Assembly (NCBI RefSeq): GCF_001949145.1
Contig: NW_019091676.1
Span: forward strand, 114,978 to 178,977
Direction: 5' to 3'
Length of the DNA: 64,000 nucleotides
Source of the DNA: Acanthaster planci
Lineage: Eukaryota; Echinodermata; Asteroidea; Valvatida; Acanthasteridae
In this document: in pieces, positions 28,501 through 37,041 of the stretch
Layout: each line of letters opens with the position of its first letter
Numbering within the stretch: position 1 is the stretch's first letter
The notes under the pieces: model-generated
Database searches by the model: none
What the model was told of the DNA's origin: nothing
The model's input: the letters and a program-made list of their open reading frames with translations, nothing else
Position numbers and translations under genes: made by a program

Positions 28501-31500
28501 GTTCTGTAGTGGCTCGTTGAAATGATAACTTCCTGTGTAATTTCCTTTCTTGCGACCACTTTCGACCAACAATGATGGTGCAGTTCTCAACAAAGTGAAA
28601 CTTGATGAGAAAATTCCAACTGACTGAACCTTATTTGATTTGTTCAATCGGTTTATGCCAATTTTTGTTTTGTTTTAATCTTACATCCTATCAGCATCTG
28701 TAAAACGATGAAAACTTCGACAACTGATAGCACAGACGGGTAAATTTTTAAATTCATGTACAATGTACACAAGGACAATATACAGTATACATACCGGTAA
28801 TATACATGTACATGTACTCTGACAAATACCTGGTACACATTCAAGTGCTTCAAGTGTATCAACACAGTAGTCAAGCCCACTTGCCAGTGATTCTATAAGT
28901 TGGGAGGAGAGGGACTGACAAATCCTGACTACAGCAAAGGAGACTCAATTGACGGCCCAAACTCTTCTCTTTTCTTTCATTCTTATCTCTGGCTGTTGTC
29001 AATGACTGGAGACAGGAAAGGGCAGTGCAGGGATCTGGTGATTTCCTCATACAACACGGTCTGCATGCACTCTCCCACTAGTCAGCTACACAAATTCAAA
29101 CCCACAATTGATGGGCCACATTGAACTGACCGGCCTTAAAGTGGCGCAAGGCCGAGTTGTGGTCCTGAAAGATAGCGGCAAAATCTCTAGGACAATCAGG
29201 GCGTGGAACTGAGATGACACATCCCATTAATTCATTATTATTGTGCTTGCACTTGTTTCTTGTGTCTGTTTGTTAAGGTCAGAAAATTGTAAATTACATG
29301 ATGTACCTACTTCTAAAGTTTCTTGAAATGCTCACAACATGCATACTTATCAACCTAAAAATGAGTGGGTTTGGGGTACGGAGGGTCAAAAATTCCTAAG
29401 CATGTTTAGGGATCAATGAAGAAGTATCACGGTCTACTGGAGTGAACAACTGAAGAACATACGATTTTAACCCACGATTAAATGAAGCGTTCGGCAGCTT
29501 TTACAAATAAAACTATATTTATGAACTAGTACTCCTGTACATGTACATTCAAGCAAACCACATTCAGGTACATGTACATCCCCCATCTACCGGTACATAC
29601 ATGTACATGTACATATATGCATGATGCATAGAGTTTCAAAATTGTCTCAAGACTGTCATTTATCTAGAGCAGAAAATGCCGACACCCAAAGCTACATGTA
29701 CAACAGATTGATTCAACAGCAGATGTTCTCTGAGTGCAGACACGTACATGTGGGTACACGTACATGTAGGCCTATTTTAGTTCACAGTTACCATGGATAC
29801 AACATATTGATCAGCATGCATGCTTCGATGTTGAATATTCACTTTTCTCCTTACGTTTTATACTGTAAGTTCATTCACTTTTCTCCTTACGTTTTATACT
29901 GTAAGTTCATTAAAGTCTCAAATGGTCCTGATGTATCCAAATGACCACTCATTTCAACCACGTACATGTACATGTACACAGTTATCTTACCCCCTGATGT
30001 CAATTCTAGTACATATATTTGAAGTACAGGTAGTGTTGCCAAAGATGAACACAAGTGTGTATTATTAAATGTACCCCATGGATGCTTAATATTCTCCCCT
30101 TCCCCAACACCATCAATATCACATGATACAGGGTTTGGTCAGATTTCCAAAGAGGGGAGAGTATCAGTCACTAGCACACATTACATGTACAAACGCTATC
30201 TACCATTATTTACATTTGACCAGTTGTTACATTAGGCAAACATCCATGAACTGGTACTGCACCAGTACATACCTTCAGAAGCAACGCTAAACATCGAGAT
30301 TTGGTAAGCTCAGTACAAAGAAGCTTTTCCGCATTCATATACTAGCATGTACATAACTGTAATTCCACTCAACCTACCGGTATTGGGGGTTACTGAAAGA
30401 TGTACTTTCCAGACATCAACGCAAGTTACACAATTTATTTATAACCATGCAAGCTGGCACTCCTCGTTCCTGGTTCTCCCGGATTGCGTAGTGCATCAAG
30501 AATTATAGAACTTTTCAGCAGCTGCATGAACAAGCCAGACTACCCAACCCATCACACAGGCAACAAGGACCCCCACAGGGGCACCAAACAAGAAAAATTC
30601 CATGATCACACACAAAAAAATTCCCCTGGCTGTTGTCATTCCCACATACTATTTACATGAGTCAACACGGTTTACTGGATAAAGTACCCCTTCAATCCAC
30701 CAAACACTGACAGCCTAGCAGACGTGACCTTCGTAAAAGAGAAGGTTTCCACACATATGGTGCCACAACAGTATTTTGGTAAAATCCCCCAAAGTTACCC
30801 AGTACCAGGAAGTCTCTGCTGCAATTATCAATGAGTTCATTTTAACTCCCCCCCCAAAAAAAAAACTGGTACAGTATATGCCAAAAACATGGTTTTTGTG
30901 AGCTGGACTTCAGAAAAAACAACACTGTTTTTGGAAGCAATTACCGGTAGTGAAGAGATGTGTAATGACATGGAATGATAAAATTTTAAAGATAAGTAAA
31001 AAACAAAATGAAAAAAAAAACCTGTAACAGAAAATAACGTCTGGCAATGTAGAGGAAGGGGTAGGAAAAGTCTTAGGCTGCCCTCAGGAAATTTTAAAAA
31101 ATGGAACCAGTAAACTGCTTTTGCCCTTACAAGTGTTCATATTTTGGGTAGACTGGGGAAGGGTATGGGTTAATACATGTACTTCTAACCTGCTTTTCTA
31201 GTCTTCCTACTGGTAAAACTGTACATTACCTCTAGTCATGAATGCTGCTGTACTGCACTATGCTTACATGTACAGTACATGTACATGTACATGTCTGTAA
31301 CACAACCATGCGTTAAGTGCTATACAGTGGTCCAAAGTAAAAGCCAATGATAATATCACCCTTCCAAAGATCCATGCCTGCGATAGCATGAAATATTTGA
31401 CCCAAAGCTCACTGCACCTTGACCGATGGACAGGTCAACCCTTTGAGCCCTGACCTTTGCTGGAACAGCCATAAAGGAATGCTGTGGTTGCCATGGTGAT

Positions 31501-34500
31501 GGCCAATACTGGCATTCAACCTTGACACAGCAGGAGGGGTTGACCTTTCCTGGCCTCAAAAGTGATTCTTGGAGTTGCTTGTAATTTGAACCTCATGGAA
31601 TACACTCCATAGTGCATCAGTTATCGCGAAAAATTAACATAATTTATTGTCATGAGCACAGATGTGGCAAAATATACATGTATGTACATGTCAATGTACT
31701 CCCGTATGGTAGGAATATTGACTCAGCATCATGGCTGTTTGTAACTAGTCCCTGATTTGTTTATTTTTTTCAAACTTCTATTTGTTGCAAAATGCTTGAG
31801 ACTCAATTGCAAACTGAGACTTTCGCTGCCATACATGTACATGGATGGTACTGTATGCACAGTATAATTTCAAAATTTATGTTTCCGTTCTTACTCAGAA
31901 TGGAGGAATGCCAAACAGCTACCGGTGTAGTTAGCTGCACCAAATGGTCCGTGGCTGCACCAAGATGAATCCACAGTATTCAGCTGTTGTACATGCATGT
32001 ATAATGAGCGCTGTAAGGATTTTTACTGTAAATTTATGTATCATTTACATAACTGCCGCAAACAAAACAATGACCCCATGTTTCACACTGTGTAGACTCT
32101 ATATGAACATCTAAGATTGGGATGATCAGCAAACCGGAATTTATTCAAAATACATGTACATTAACCAGGCATTGCATTAAAATAATAAATGGTAGATTTC
32201 AGAATCAAGACATGGAATTAAACCATGGTAACACCCTTCCTGAAAACCTTGGGCCCGATATTAATAAGCATGCATGTGCAATGTGTGTCAAACTTCATAC
32301 TTCGTAGAATTGTGCACAATTGAAAGAGAGCATTTTAATGATCTCTTCTGTGGAAAGTTGAGCTCTTCACCTCTAAAGGAGAGCGATATGGTGGCAATTA
32401 GCCCCTGGTTATGACAGTGCGGTAATTCCAAACATCCCCCTGTTCTCACTTGTTCCTGTGCGTACCACCCATTAAGAAAAGCTAAGGGAAATAGAGAGCC
32501 AATTCAATTATCCAGTGGAGAAGTTATCACAAACCATCTGTCCTTTTTTTTTTTCTTTTTTTTTTCCCGCAGGCGGGAAACACTACAGGCAAGGCTCGCT
32601 GTGGATTTCTGAGAATTCTGAGGGAAATGTTGTCCGGTGTTTGACATCTGAAGGGCTGGATATTCCTCATATAGCACACATGTACCAGTATGATATCACT
32701 TGACTTTATAATCGAAAGATGCCAACTTGTCAGAGTATATAGTGCACACCTTGGCCAAAGTACATGAAATGCAGATGTTGGAAAATGACCTGCACAGTTG
32801 TCATGAAAGAAATTGATATACTTGTGATGTGAAATGTACATGGGGTAAACTTTTCCCCATTCTTTCCTCTAAGTTACATGTCCCTGCATCCTAAATTTAA
32901 AATAAATAAATTTACAACATCATATATTGGCTGCCATCACCGAGGCTCTGCAATAGCCTACATGTACATGTACATACAAGTACTGCAGCTAAATCAGTGG
33001 GATTGCAACTTACAAGCATTGATAAAAACTCAACTCCTACGACGGGTGAAGCATTGCTGAAATTCTCCGACCTTTGAGCTTGTTTGAAAAGTGAGCAATT
33101 GTGTGCTGCTGCCCAACAAAGACTTTTGTTGTTGTTTGATGAGTTTAGTTCAATCATCGCACTTGAACAAGCGTGAATACAAAGACCCAATGCACGGGTT
33201 CCAATGTACACACAAAAGACGCAGTGATCAATACCACTTTATTGTGAACCACAGAAATGACCTACTTTAATACACGCTATGTACATGTCCAGTATTTTGG
33301 GAATGGCTTTTAGAAATTGATGCACTGACCAAATTGAAAGTTGGACTGCAAAGACAGAGCACTGGGGTATAAAGCCATAATCCCCTCAAATCCTGGCAAA
33401 TCTGCCACGGGGTTTAGAAGATTGTGTACGAAGAAAGTGATAAGAGGTCAGCCACTGTGTGCGTACTGTACATACATGGGGCTTGAGTTCTACCAAAACT
33501 GTGTCACTTTGTTTCTACCAGGAAAATATTAGGAAAGTTTGGATAAATTGTCTCTCTTCCGATGTGAAATGCAGCTGTTACTACCTGCAGGTAGTATGGA
33601 AATATTTTACTCACATAACCTTTGAAACGCTTGCAACAAAAGCACAAATACATGTATAAAGAGTCAATATTTCCAAACAATTGTAATTGACTGCGTTCAC
33701 ACATTGGACATCGAGGTACTCAAGTGAAACCAAGGTCAACTGCTTTATTTTGGGGAAACCTATGAATCAAAATGAAAGCAATGAAAGAATTTTAAGTAAA
33801 TTTCATTTACAATAATGACTCATTACAAATGTGTGGTTCCTTATATCTAAACATTTTTAGCAACACTGAAAAACTGAAAGCGAAGCATGGAACTGACCTA
33901 GTCTGGTACTAATCTCTTTGACAGATTACACTGAATACAATAAATTCAGGAACATGATCCAGAATGACATCCCTGTGAATAAGTCCTATTAATCTGTGAT
34001 CTGAAGAGATATAATCTGCAATCCACATTTGCTTACTGATTTAAACAATCAAGAACACTGTATTTTGTTTCCCATTCCTCTAGTGAGGACATCAGTGATT
34101 AATTTCCTCAGTCTGAATTTACGAGTACACTATAGTTGCAAGAGTGTCTCTGCCTTACCTTGCTCGTTCTGTGGAGCATCGCTCCATCAGGTGTCCGTTT
34201 ATCTCAATGATCTCATCCCCAACTTTCAACTGTCCATCCTGTTGCACGAATGACCCTGGGGCAATGGCAGCAATGCGTATGTTCCCCAAAGCCTTGCCAT
34301 TCAGGAGAACAGCTGCGGTAGGTTCAAGTCTCTGCTGGCGCTGAAGTGTGGCCGGTGCCGCAGCGCCGTGCTGCAGAACCAGGCCAAAGTCTAAGGTGCT
34401 CTTTGGGGCTGGGGGCGACTGAAAAGCAAAGACCTTGATCTCCTCCCTGTTGCGATCGCCATCCCCTGCAAACCTTCCCAGCCCTTCCCGACCAGCAGCG

Positions 34501-34658
34501 ACGGACGTAGCTGCTGGGAGAATGCTGTTGAGGTATGCGCTAAGGATGTCGATACTGCGCTGGACATCTTCCTGCTGTTGAGCGCTGCTGCCAGCAGCAT
34601 CCCGAAATTCGGTCAGGAGGCGCAGCGATCTGGCCGCGTTTTCCTCGCTGATAGGCAT
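1502..34658 (-). CDS. PDZD2-like: PDZD2-like multi-PDZ scaffold protein (gene span, 3' end outside window)
   Basis: Six coding exons join in phase (34159-34658, 24765-25428, 23215-23351, 21608-21740, 17487-17698, 1502-1580), giving 575 codons with no stop. Order: N-terminal region (1-70), PDZ1 (about 72-186), Pro/Ser-rich linker (about 187-388), PDZ2 (389-478), Ser/Pro/Arg-rich tail. From memory, vertebrate PDZD2 begins MPITQDNA and the model begins MPISEENA. Both then have two helices, a PDZ1 with an NGxLM turn followed by a basic LRKTKRKAP-type stretch, a long disordered linker, and a PDZ2 with LGIQ and HRDGRL/DRDGRL turns. PDZD2 is a multi-PDZ cytoplasmic scaffold related to pro-interleukin-16. 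The vertebrate protein has six PDZ domains, so the other four are expected left of the window. The start is the first in-frame ATG after an upstream in-frame TGA. Family assignment is strong; orthology needs the missing exons. Confidence 0.8.
2252..2402. repeat. degenerate tandem repeat, ACTCAACAACAGTTGAATGC type
   Basis: Four imperfect copies of an ACTCAAC(A/C)A(C/T)AGTTGAA motif occur, some followed by TGCACTTCA. They start near 2252, 2286, 2318 and 2387. The spacing is irregular, which suggests an old, decaying minisatellite. Confidence 0.6.
4415..4492. repeat. 39-bp direct duplication
   Basis: Two adjacent 39-bp copies (4415-4453 and 4454-4492) differ at only two positions. Both begin GACACTTTACCTGTTCATCA. 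The high identity implies a recent local duplication. Confidence 0.9.
7677..7742. repeat. 22-bp minisatellite, three copies
   Basis: Three head-to-tail copies of a 22-bp unit (AAGGAAGGGTTGCCGATCAT plus GT) occur at 7677-7698, 7699-7720 and 7721-7742. The middle copy differs by one T-to-C change. Confidence 0.95.
10403..10830. mobile_element. Tc1/mariner-like non-autonomous element (relic)
   Basis: Near-matching inverted termini bound about 430 bp. The left end reads CATTTGCAAAAGTTTAGGAC and the right end read on the minus strand CATTTGCAAAAGTGCAAGAC, with about 24 of 28 bases shared. The CATTTGCAAAAGT-type terminus and a TA next to the right end resemble Tc1-like transposons. The interior has no transposase frame, so this is a deleted or eroded copy. 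Confidence 0.7.
14160..14500. other. GC-richer block open on both strands, function unknown
   Basis: This block is clearly richer in G and C than its surroundings and is open in several frames on both strands. I see no flanking splice sites, domain or repeat family. It could be a conserved non-coding element, an old transposon fragment or an unrecognised exon. Confidence 0.3.
17487..17698 (-). CDS. PDZD2-like exon 5
   Basis: A 212-nt exon continues directly after PDZ2 in phase 0. It encodes a basic RKHRYRQRQEHLG stretch, a Ser/Thr run (TTSSTSDSESISSQQS), and a Pro/Arg-rich end finishing DEVDYGTLR. The donor is a strong CAG|GTAAGA and the acceptor is CATGACAG. It is probably a disordered inter-PDZ linker; the basic and Ser-rich makeup suggests phosphorylation, which is inferred. 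Confidence 0.8.
20411..20550. repeat. fold-back (imperfect inverted repeat, ~40-bp arms)
   Basis: The arm at 20411-20451 (contains TGTTTGTTTCACACAGAT and ends AATCAGTGATC) pairs with the arm at 20511-20550 (begins GATCACTGATC and ends ATGAAACAAACAG). The arms are about 80 percent complementary around a 60-bp centre. This is consistent with a small fold-back or MITE-like element in the intron. Confidence 0.65.
21255..21274. repeat. (ACATGT)n array, representative of many
   Basis: This is one of the many short arrays of the self-complementary hexamer ACATGT found throughout the window. Other clear arrays lie at 16387-16399, 26836-26851, 29597-29614 and 31265-31294. Such arrays are common in several marine invertebrate genomes. 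Confidence 0.85.
21608..21740 (-). CDS. PDZD2-like exon 4, second half of PDZ2
   Basis: A 133-nt exon encodes DGRLQKGDEILMVNGHSLL followed by a helix (THQDVVDVLSKSG) and a final strand (IVQLVIARK). The DGRLxxGDxIxxVNG turn and the HxxVVxxL helix are PDZ hallmarks. The helix-start histidine is typical of class I PDZ domains, which bind S/T-x-hydrophobic C-termini. The acceptor is GGCCAACAG and the donor AAAG|GTACAT. The first base completes the codon split with exon 3. Confidence 0.9.
21741..23214. other. intron between the two PDZ2 exons
   Basis: The intron separates the two halves of PDZ2 just before the DGRL turn. It contains the MITE-like element at 22239-22482. No coding sequence is recognised. 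Confidence 0.6.
22239..22482. mobile_element. MITE-like element with 22-bp perfect inverted ends
   Basis: The segment at 22239-22260 (TAATTCCAGAAATTAGGGGT plus CC) is the exact reverse complement of 22461-22482. The arms enclose about 200 bp with no open frame. Similarity continues imperfectly a few bases outside. The size and perfect termini fit a miniature inverted-repeat element. No clear target-site duplication is visible. Confidence 0.7.
23215..23351 (-). CDS. PDZD2-like exon 3, first half of PDZ2
   Basis: A 137-nt exon encodes KREVVKIHLVKSKGILGIQI followed by AGGKGSRKGDIGIFVAGI and DAGSPADR. The GILGIQIAGG carboxylate-binding loop (GLGF type) and the GIFVxxIDAGSPA segment are diagnostic for PDZ domains. 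The acceptor is TTCCTCCCAG and the donor GACAG|GTGAGA. It joins exon 4 in phase to give the DRDGRL turn. Confidence 0.92.
23352..24764. other. intron of the PDZD2-like gene
   Basis: No exon is recognised. A short palindrome (AAATCGTC-T-GACGATTT, near 23895-23911) with a partial repeat of the same half-site about 25 bp later is the only structure noticed. One ambiguous base lies at 24141. Confidence 0.5.
24765..25428 (-). CDS. PDZD2-like exon 2, end of PDZ1 plus Pro/Ser linker
   Basis: A 664-nt exon begins with FLLDSALRSGKLCVAILRK, the last helix and strand of PDZ1, then KTKRKAPRPPP. A long low-complexity linker rich in Ser, Pro, Gln and His follows and ends DSVLSKMLPEVKRN at a GTAAGT donor. 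The acceptor TTCCTCCCCAG completes the Arg codon split with exon 1 (STERA-R-FLLD). The exon contains an internal CAG|GTAAGC donor consensus 30 nt from its start. It is the most GC-rich exon of the gene. Confidence 0.88.
29837..29908. repeat. 36-bp exact direct duplication
   Basis: Two adjacent identical 36-bp copies (29837-29872 and 29873-29908) begin ATTCACTTTTCTCCTTACGT. Exact identity implies a recent event or an assembly duplication. Confidence 0.93.
31487..31500. promoter_or_regulatory. X-box-like motif in PDZD2-like intron
   Basis: GTTGCCATGGTGAT matches the first half and centre of the RFX X-box (GTTGCCATGGCAAC). It is intronic and may be a chance match or an enhancer element. Confidence 0.3.
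34159..34658 (-). CDS. PDZD2-like exon 1 (start codon, N-terminal region and most of PDZ1)
   Basis: The ATG at 34658 follows an in-frame TGA upstream. The first 50 residues (MPISEENAARSLRLLTEF, then RSIDILSAYLNSIL) form two predicted helices and align in pattern with the vertebrate PDZD2 N-terminus as I remember it. PDZ1 starts near residue 72; its GLGF-like loop is degenerate (LDFGLVL) and is followed by an unusual Ala/Gln-rich insert. The core continues IRIAAIAPGSFVQ, KVGDEIIEINGHLM and STERA. The donor is GCAAG|GTAAGG. Whether an upstream coding exon exists cannot be excluded, but none is needed. Confidence 0.85.
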
Positions 34659-36200
34659 TGGAGATTGGGGATTGCCACGGATAACTTTCAGCAATGGTGC
34701 GTGCGTTCATGTGGCACACATTAGGCAATGATTCTAAACAAAATACACAAAAGAAGAAACTATGATGTCAAGCCATAATAATCCTCCATAAACAAAACAC
34801 CAATGCGGTGACAAAAATTCAAAAAACTGGAATGCACAAAAACTATGTAGTTAATGTACATGAAAAAACACATGTGCTGAAGAAATCTGACAAGGCTGAA
34901 TAATCCTACACAATACTGAATACCAGCAGTTGTACCTTTCAAAATGTCTGTGCAAATGCCACAATTGTATGCTCAATCAGCAAAAGGTTGATATGGTACA
35001 AATTTCTAGAAATTAATGGCATGTGGAGCTCACGCATATAACCATTTAGTATTTACATGTTCGTACATGTACAAGCACACAACTACTGTTTAAATTGTTC
35101 ACATAATTTTACCCACATGTCCGCATTAGAGTCAAAGTCCACCATTAATATGTAGATCGTGTGTAAAGCATCATACCATGTACATGTATTAAAATATGAT
35201 TACACACGTCACTCTTTGGCGAGACACTTTTTCTATTTTAGCCGTTTTGACCTAGCGTGCCTAGTGAGTTTTAGGCCCTAAGCTAGTCGACTTCAGCTGG
35301 TATTTACATGCATCATGGTTTCAAAAATACTCAAACATTTTCCTCATTTAATGACACAATAAACATTGAGGACATGGATGATGGAGGTTAAATGTGAATG
35401 AGAGATGTTCTTCAGTTCTTACAATATTTGGAATGTATGAAAGAGCGATGACCAGATGACGCATACATGATATTGACAAGGCCTGTCGCAGAGACACCCA
35501 GTTCAATATTTATTATTAACCAGGGTTTTGAACACATGTACACACTTATATTAAACTAAATGGCGCCAATGGAGATCATAAAATGTATACTCACTATGAC
35601 AATGGCGTATTACATCAGGACTTCGAGAAAGTTAATAATTAGCAAAGAATCCGTGAGATTACATTGTTCCGAACAACCACCCCATTGATACGAACTTAAC
35701 TGCACACTGTTAATGTTATAGATGTACAACGTGTGCAAATTCACCTGCCTCGCTCATTCAATCAGTCAGTTGTGTACAGCCGGTTACGCACTGTTGTCAG
35801 ATTCAACCATTATAAACGGAGGGGGAAACTTCACCCGTTATTTGAATTTGCAATTCAACCGACAGTGACAGCCCAGTGTATGCTTTTGCGGGTCCTTCTT
35901 TTGAGTATAATGTTCCTTTTATTCAATCCCCCTTTAAAACACAAATTTTTGAATGTTAGGCCAATTGAATATTATGGAGATATACCCTATCCCTCAAGAG
36001 TTTAATCGCTGCGCCTACGTTGTGAATTTAACGGCATTTAAATTATAATAGAGGGCGCTATGGTTATAAAAAACACTTTAATCTGTTCGAAATGATCATA
36101 GAGGAATATGATTCATTGGTCTTGCTCATTCAACAGCCCTACCCAGTTAAGTTTCACCTTGAAATGAAATTTAGAATTTGCCTTTATTCCAAGCATATAG
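34659..36200. other. 5' untranslated or first-intron region of the PDZD2-like gene
   Basis: No coding exon is recognised. A single AGAGGGCGCT motif occurs at 36050-36059. Plus-strand open frames at 35733-36005 and 36092-36346 show no domain and are judged chance. Confidence 0.4.
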
Positions 36201-36254
36201 CTCCTGTTCCTGGTGCCTGTGTTGGGTATGACGCGTACTCGTGTCATGGCCGTG

Positions 36255-36335
36255 TTAAGTTGGGCGGGGTGGGCGTGGCCAGCTGTAGCATCTTCAATGC
36301 AAACATTCTCGCTGTCGGCATGACGTCATGCATTA
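36255..36335. promoter_or_regulatory. candidate promoter: GC box plus perfect CRE
   Basis: A GGGCGGGGTGGGCGTGG GC/KLF-type box lies at 36262-36278, and a perfect palindromic CRE (TGACGTCA) at 36321-36328. They sit upstream of the minus-strand PDZD2-like gene and about 0.7 kb upstream of CFAP161, so they could serve the PDZD2-like promoter or a shared divergent promoter. Confidence 0.5.
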
Positions 36336-36901
36336 CGAACAGTTAGCGCACAGCAAATTTAAAGGGGTAAAATTATTTGCCCTTACCTATGTTACTCAAT
36401 AATGTATGGAAGTTCCCGAGAATGTACAGTGAGTTATGTATTTTCTGCATTCAGTGTCGCATTCAGTGTCTTTTCCTTCCTCTATGGTTGGGGCAATCAC
36501 GACCTTATTTCAGAAAAAGCACCTCCATGGAAAAAGTAAAGGTTGTGTAGCAAAATGAACTAGTCAGTGTTTCGTTGATTTTTTTGGAAGACAGCTAGAG
36601 GGTTTTGTTTGTTTTTACTGCGGGGAAGTAAATGTTAATAAAATAATGGAACAACAAAAAAATCGTATTTTGACTACAAAAATTCGTAGGTTTTCAAGGA
36701 TTTCTGGTCATTTTTTATATTCAAGTTACAATTTAATTTTATGAACAAACGGACTATTCTATGACCTGAACTCCACTACAGAGTTTGGTATTTCAGATCC
36801 CCCATACTTTTAGAAGATTAGTCGGGTGCCATAGACTATTCCACAACTGTTCAGAATGTCGTTTGCAGTTTTGGAGCGCAGACATTGGTAGACGCGTGAG
36901 A

Positions 36902-36942
36902 GCATGCGCACCACCGATTATTTACAAAGTTGCTAGGGAAGT
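36902..36942 (+). promoter_or_regulatory. CFAP161 proximal promoter: NRF1-like and X-box-like sites
   Basis: GCATGCGCA at 36902-36910 matches an NRF1 half-palindrome. GTTGCTAGGGAAGT at 36929-36942 resembles the RFX X-box (GTTGCC-AT-GGTAAC; roughly 9-10 of 14 positions). RFX factors drive ciliary genes, and this site is about 100 bp upstream of the CFAP161 ATG, so the position supports function. Confidence 0.5.
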
Positions 36943-37041
36943 CGTCGGTCGGCCGTACTGTTTATCATTTTGTGTACTTACTCTTCCGGTTTCCCCCGAT
37001 TCGTATCATCACATTAGATCCAAATAAAATCTCAAACCAAA

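Larger units (their letters stand above)
25429..34158. other. 8.7-kb first coding intron of the PDZD2-like gene
   Basis: No exon is supported. The intron contains many ACATGT arrays, a 36-bp direct duplication at 29837-29908, and an X-box-like GTTGCCATGGTGAT near 31487-31500 within a less AT-rich stretch (31400-31560). Confidence 0.5.

Noticed and set aside
35733-36346. Plus-strand open frames of 84-90 codons upstream of CFAP161
   Set aside because: They overlap the probable PDZD2-like promoter region and show no domain or homologous feature.
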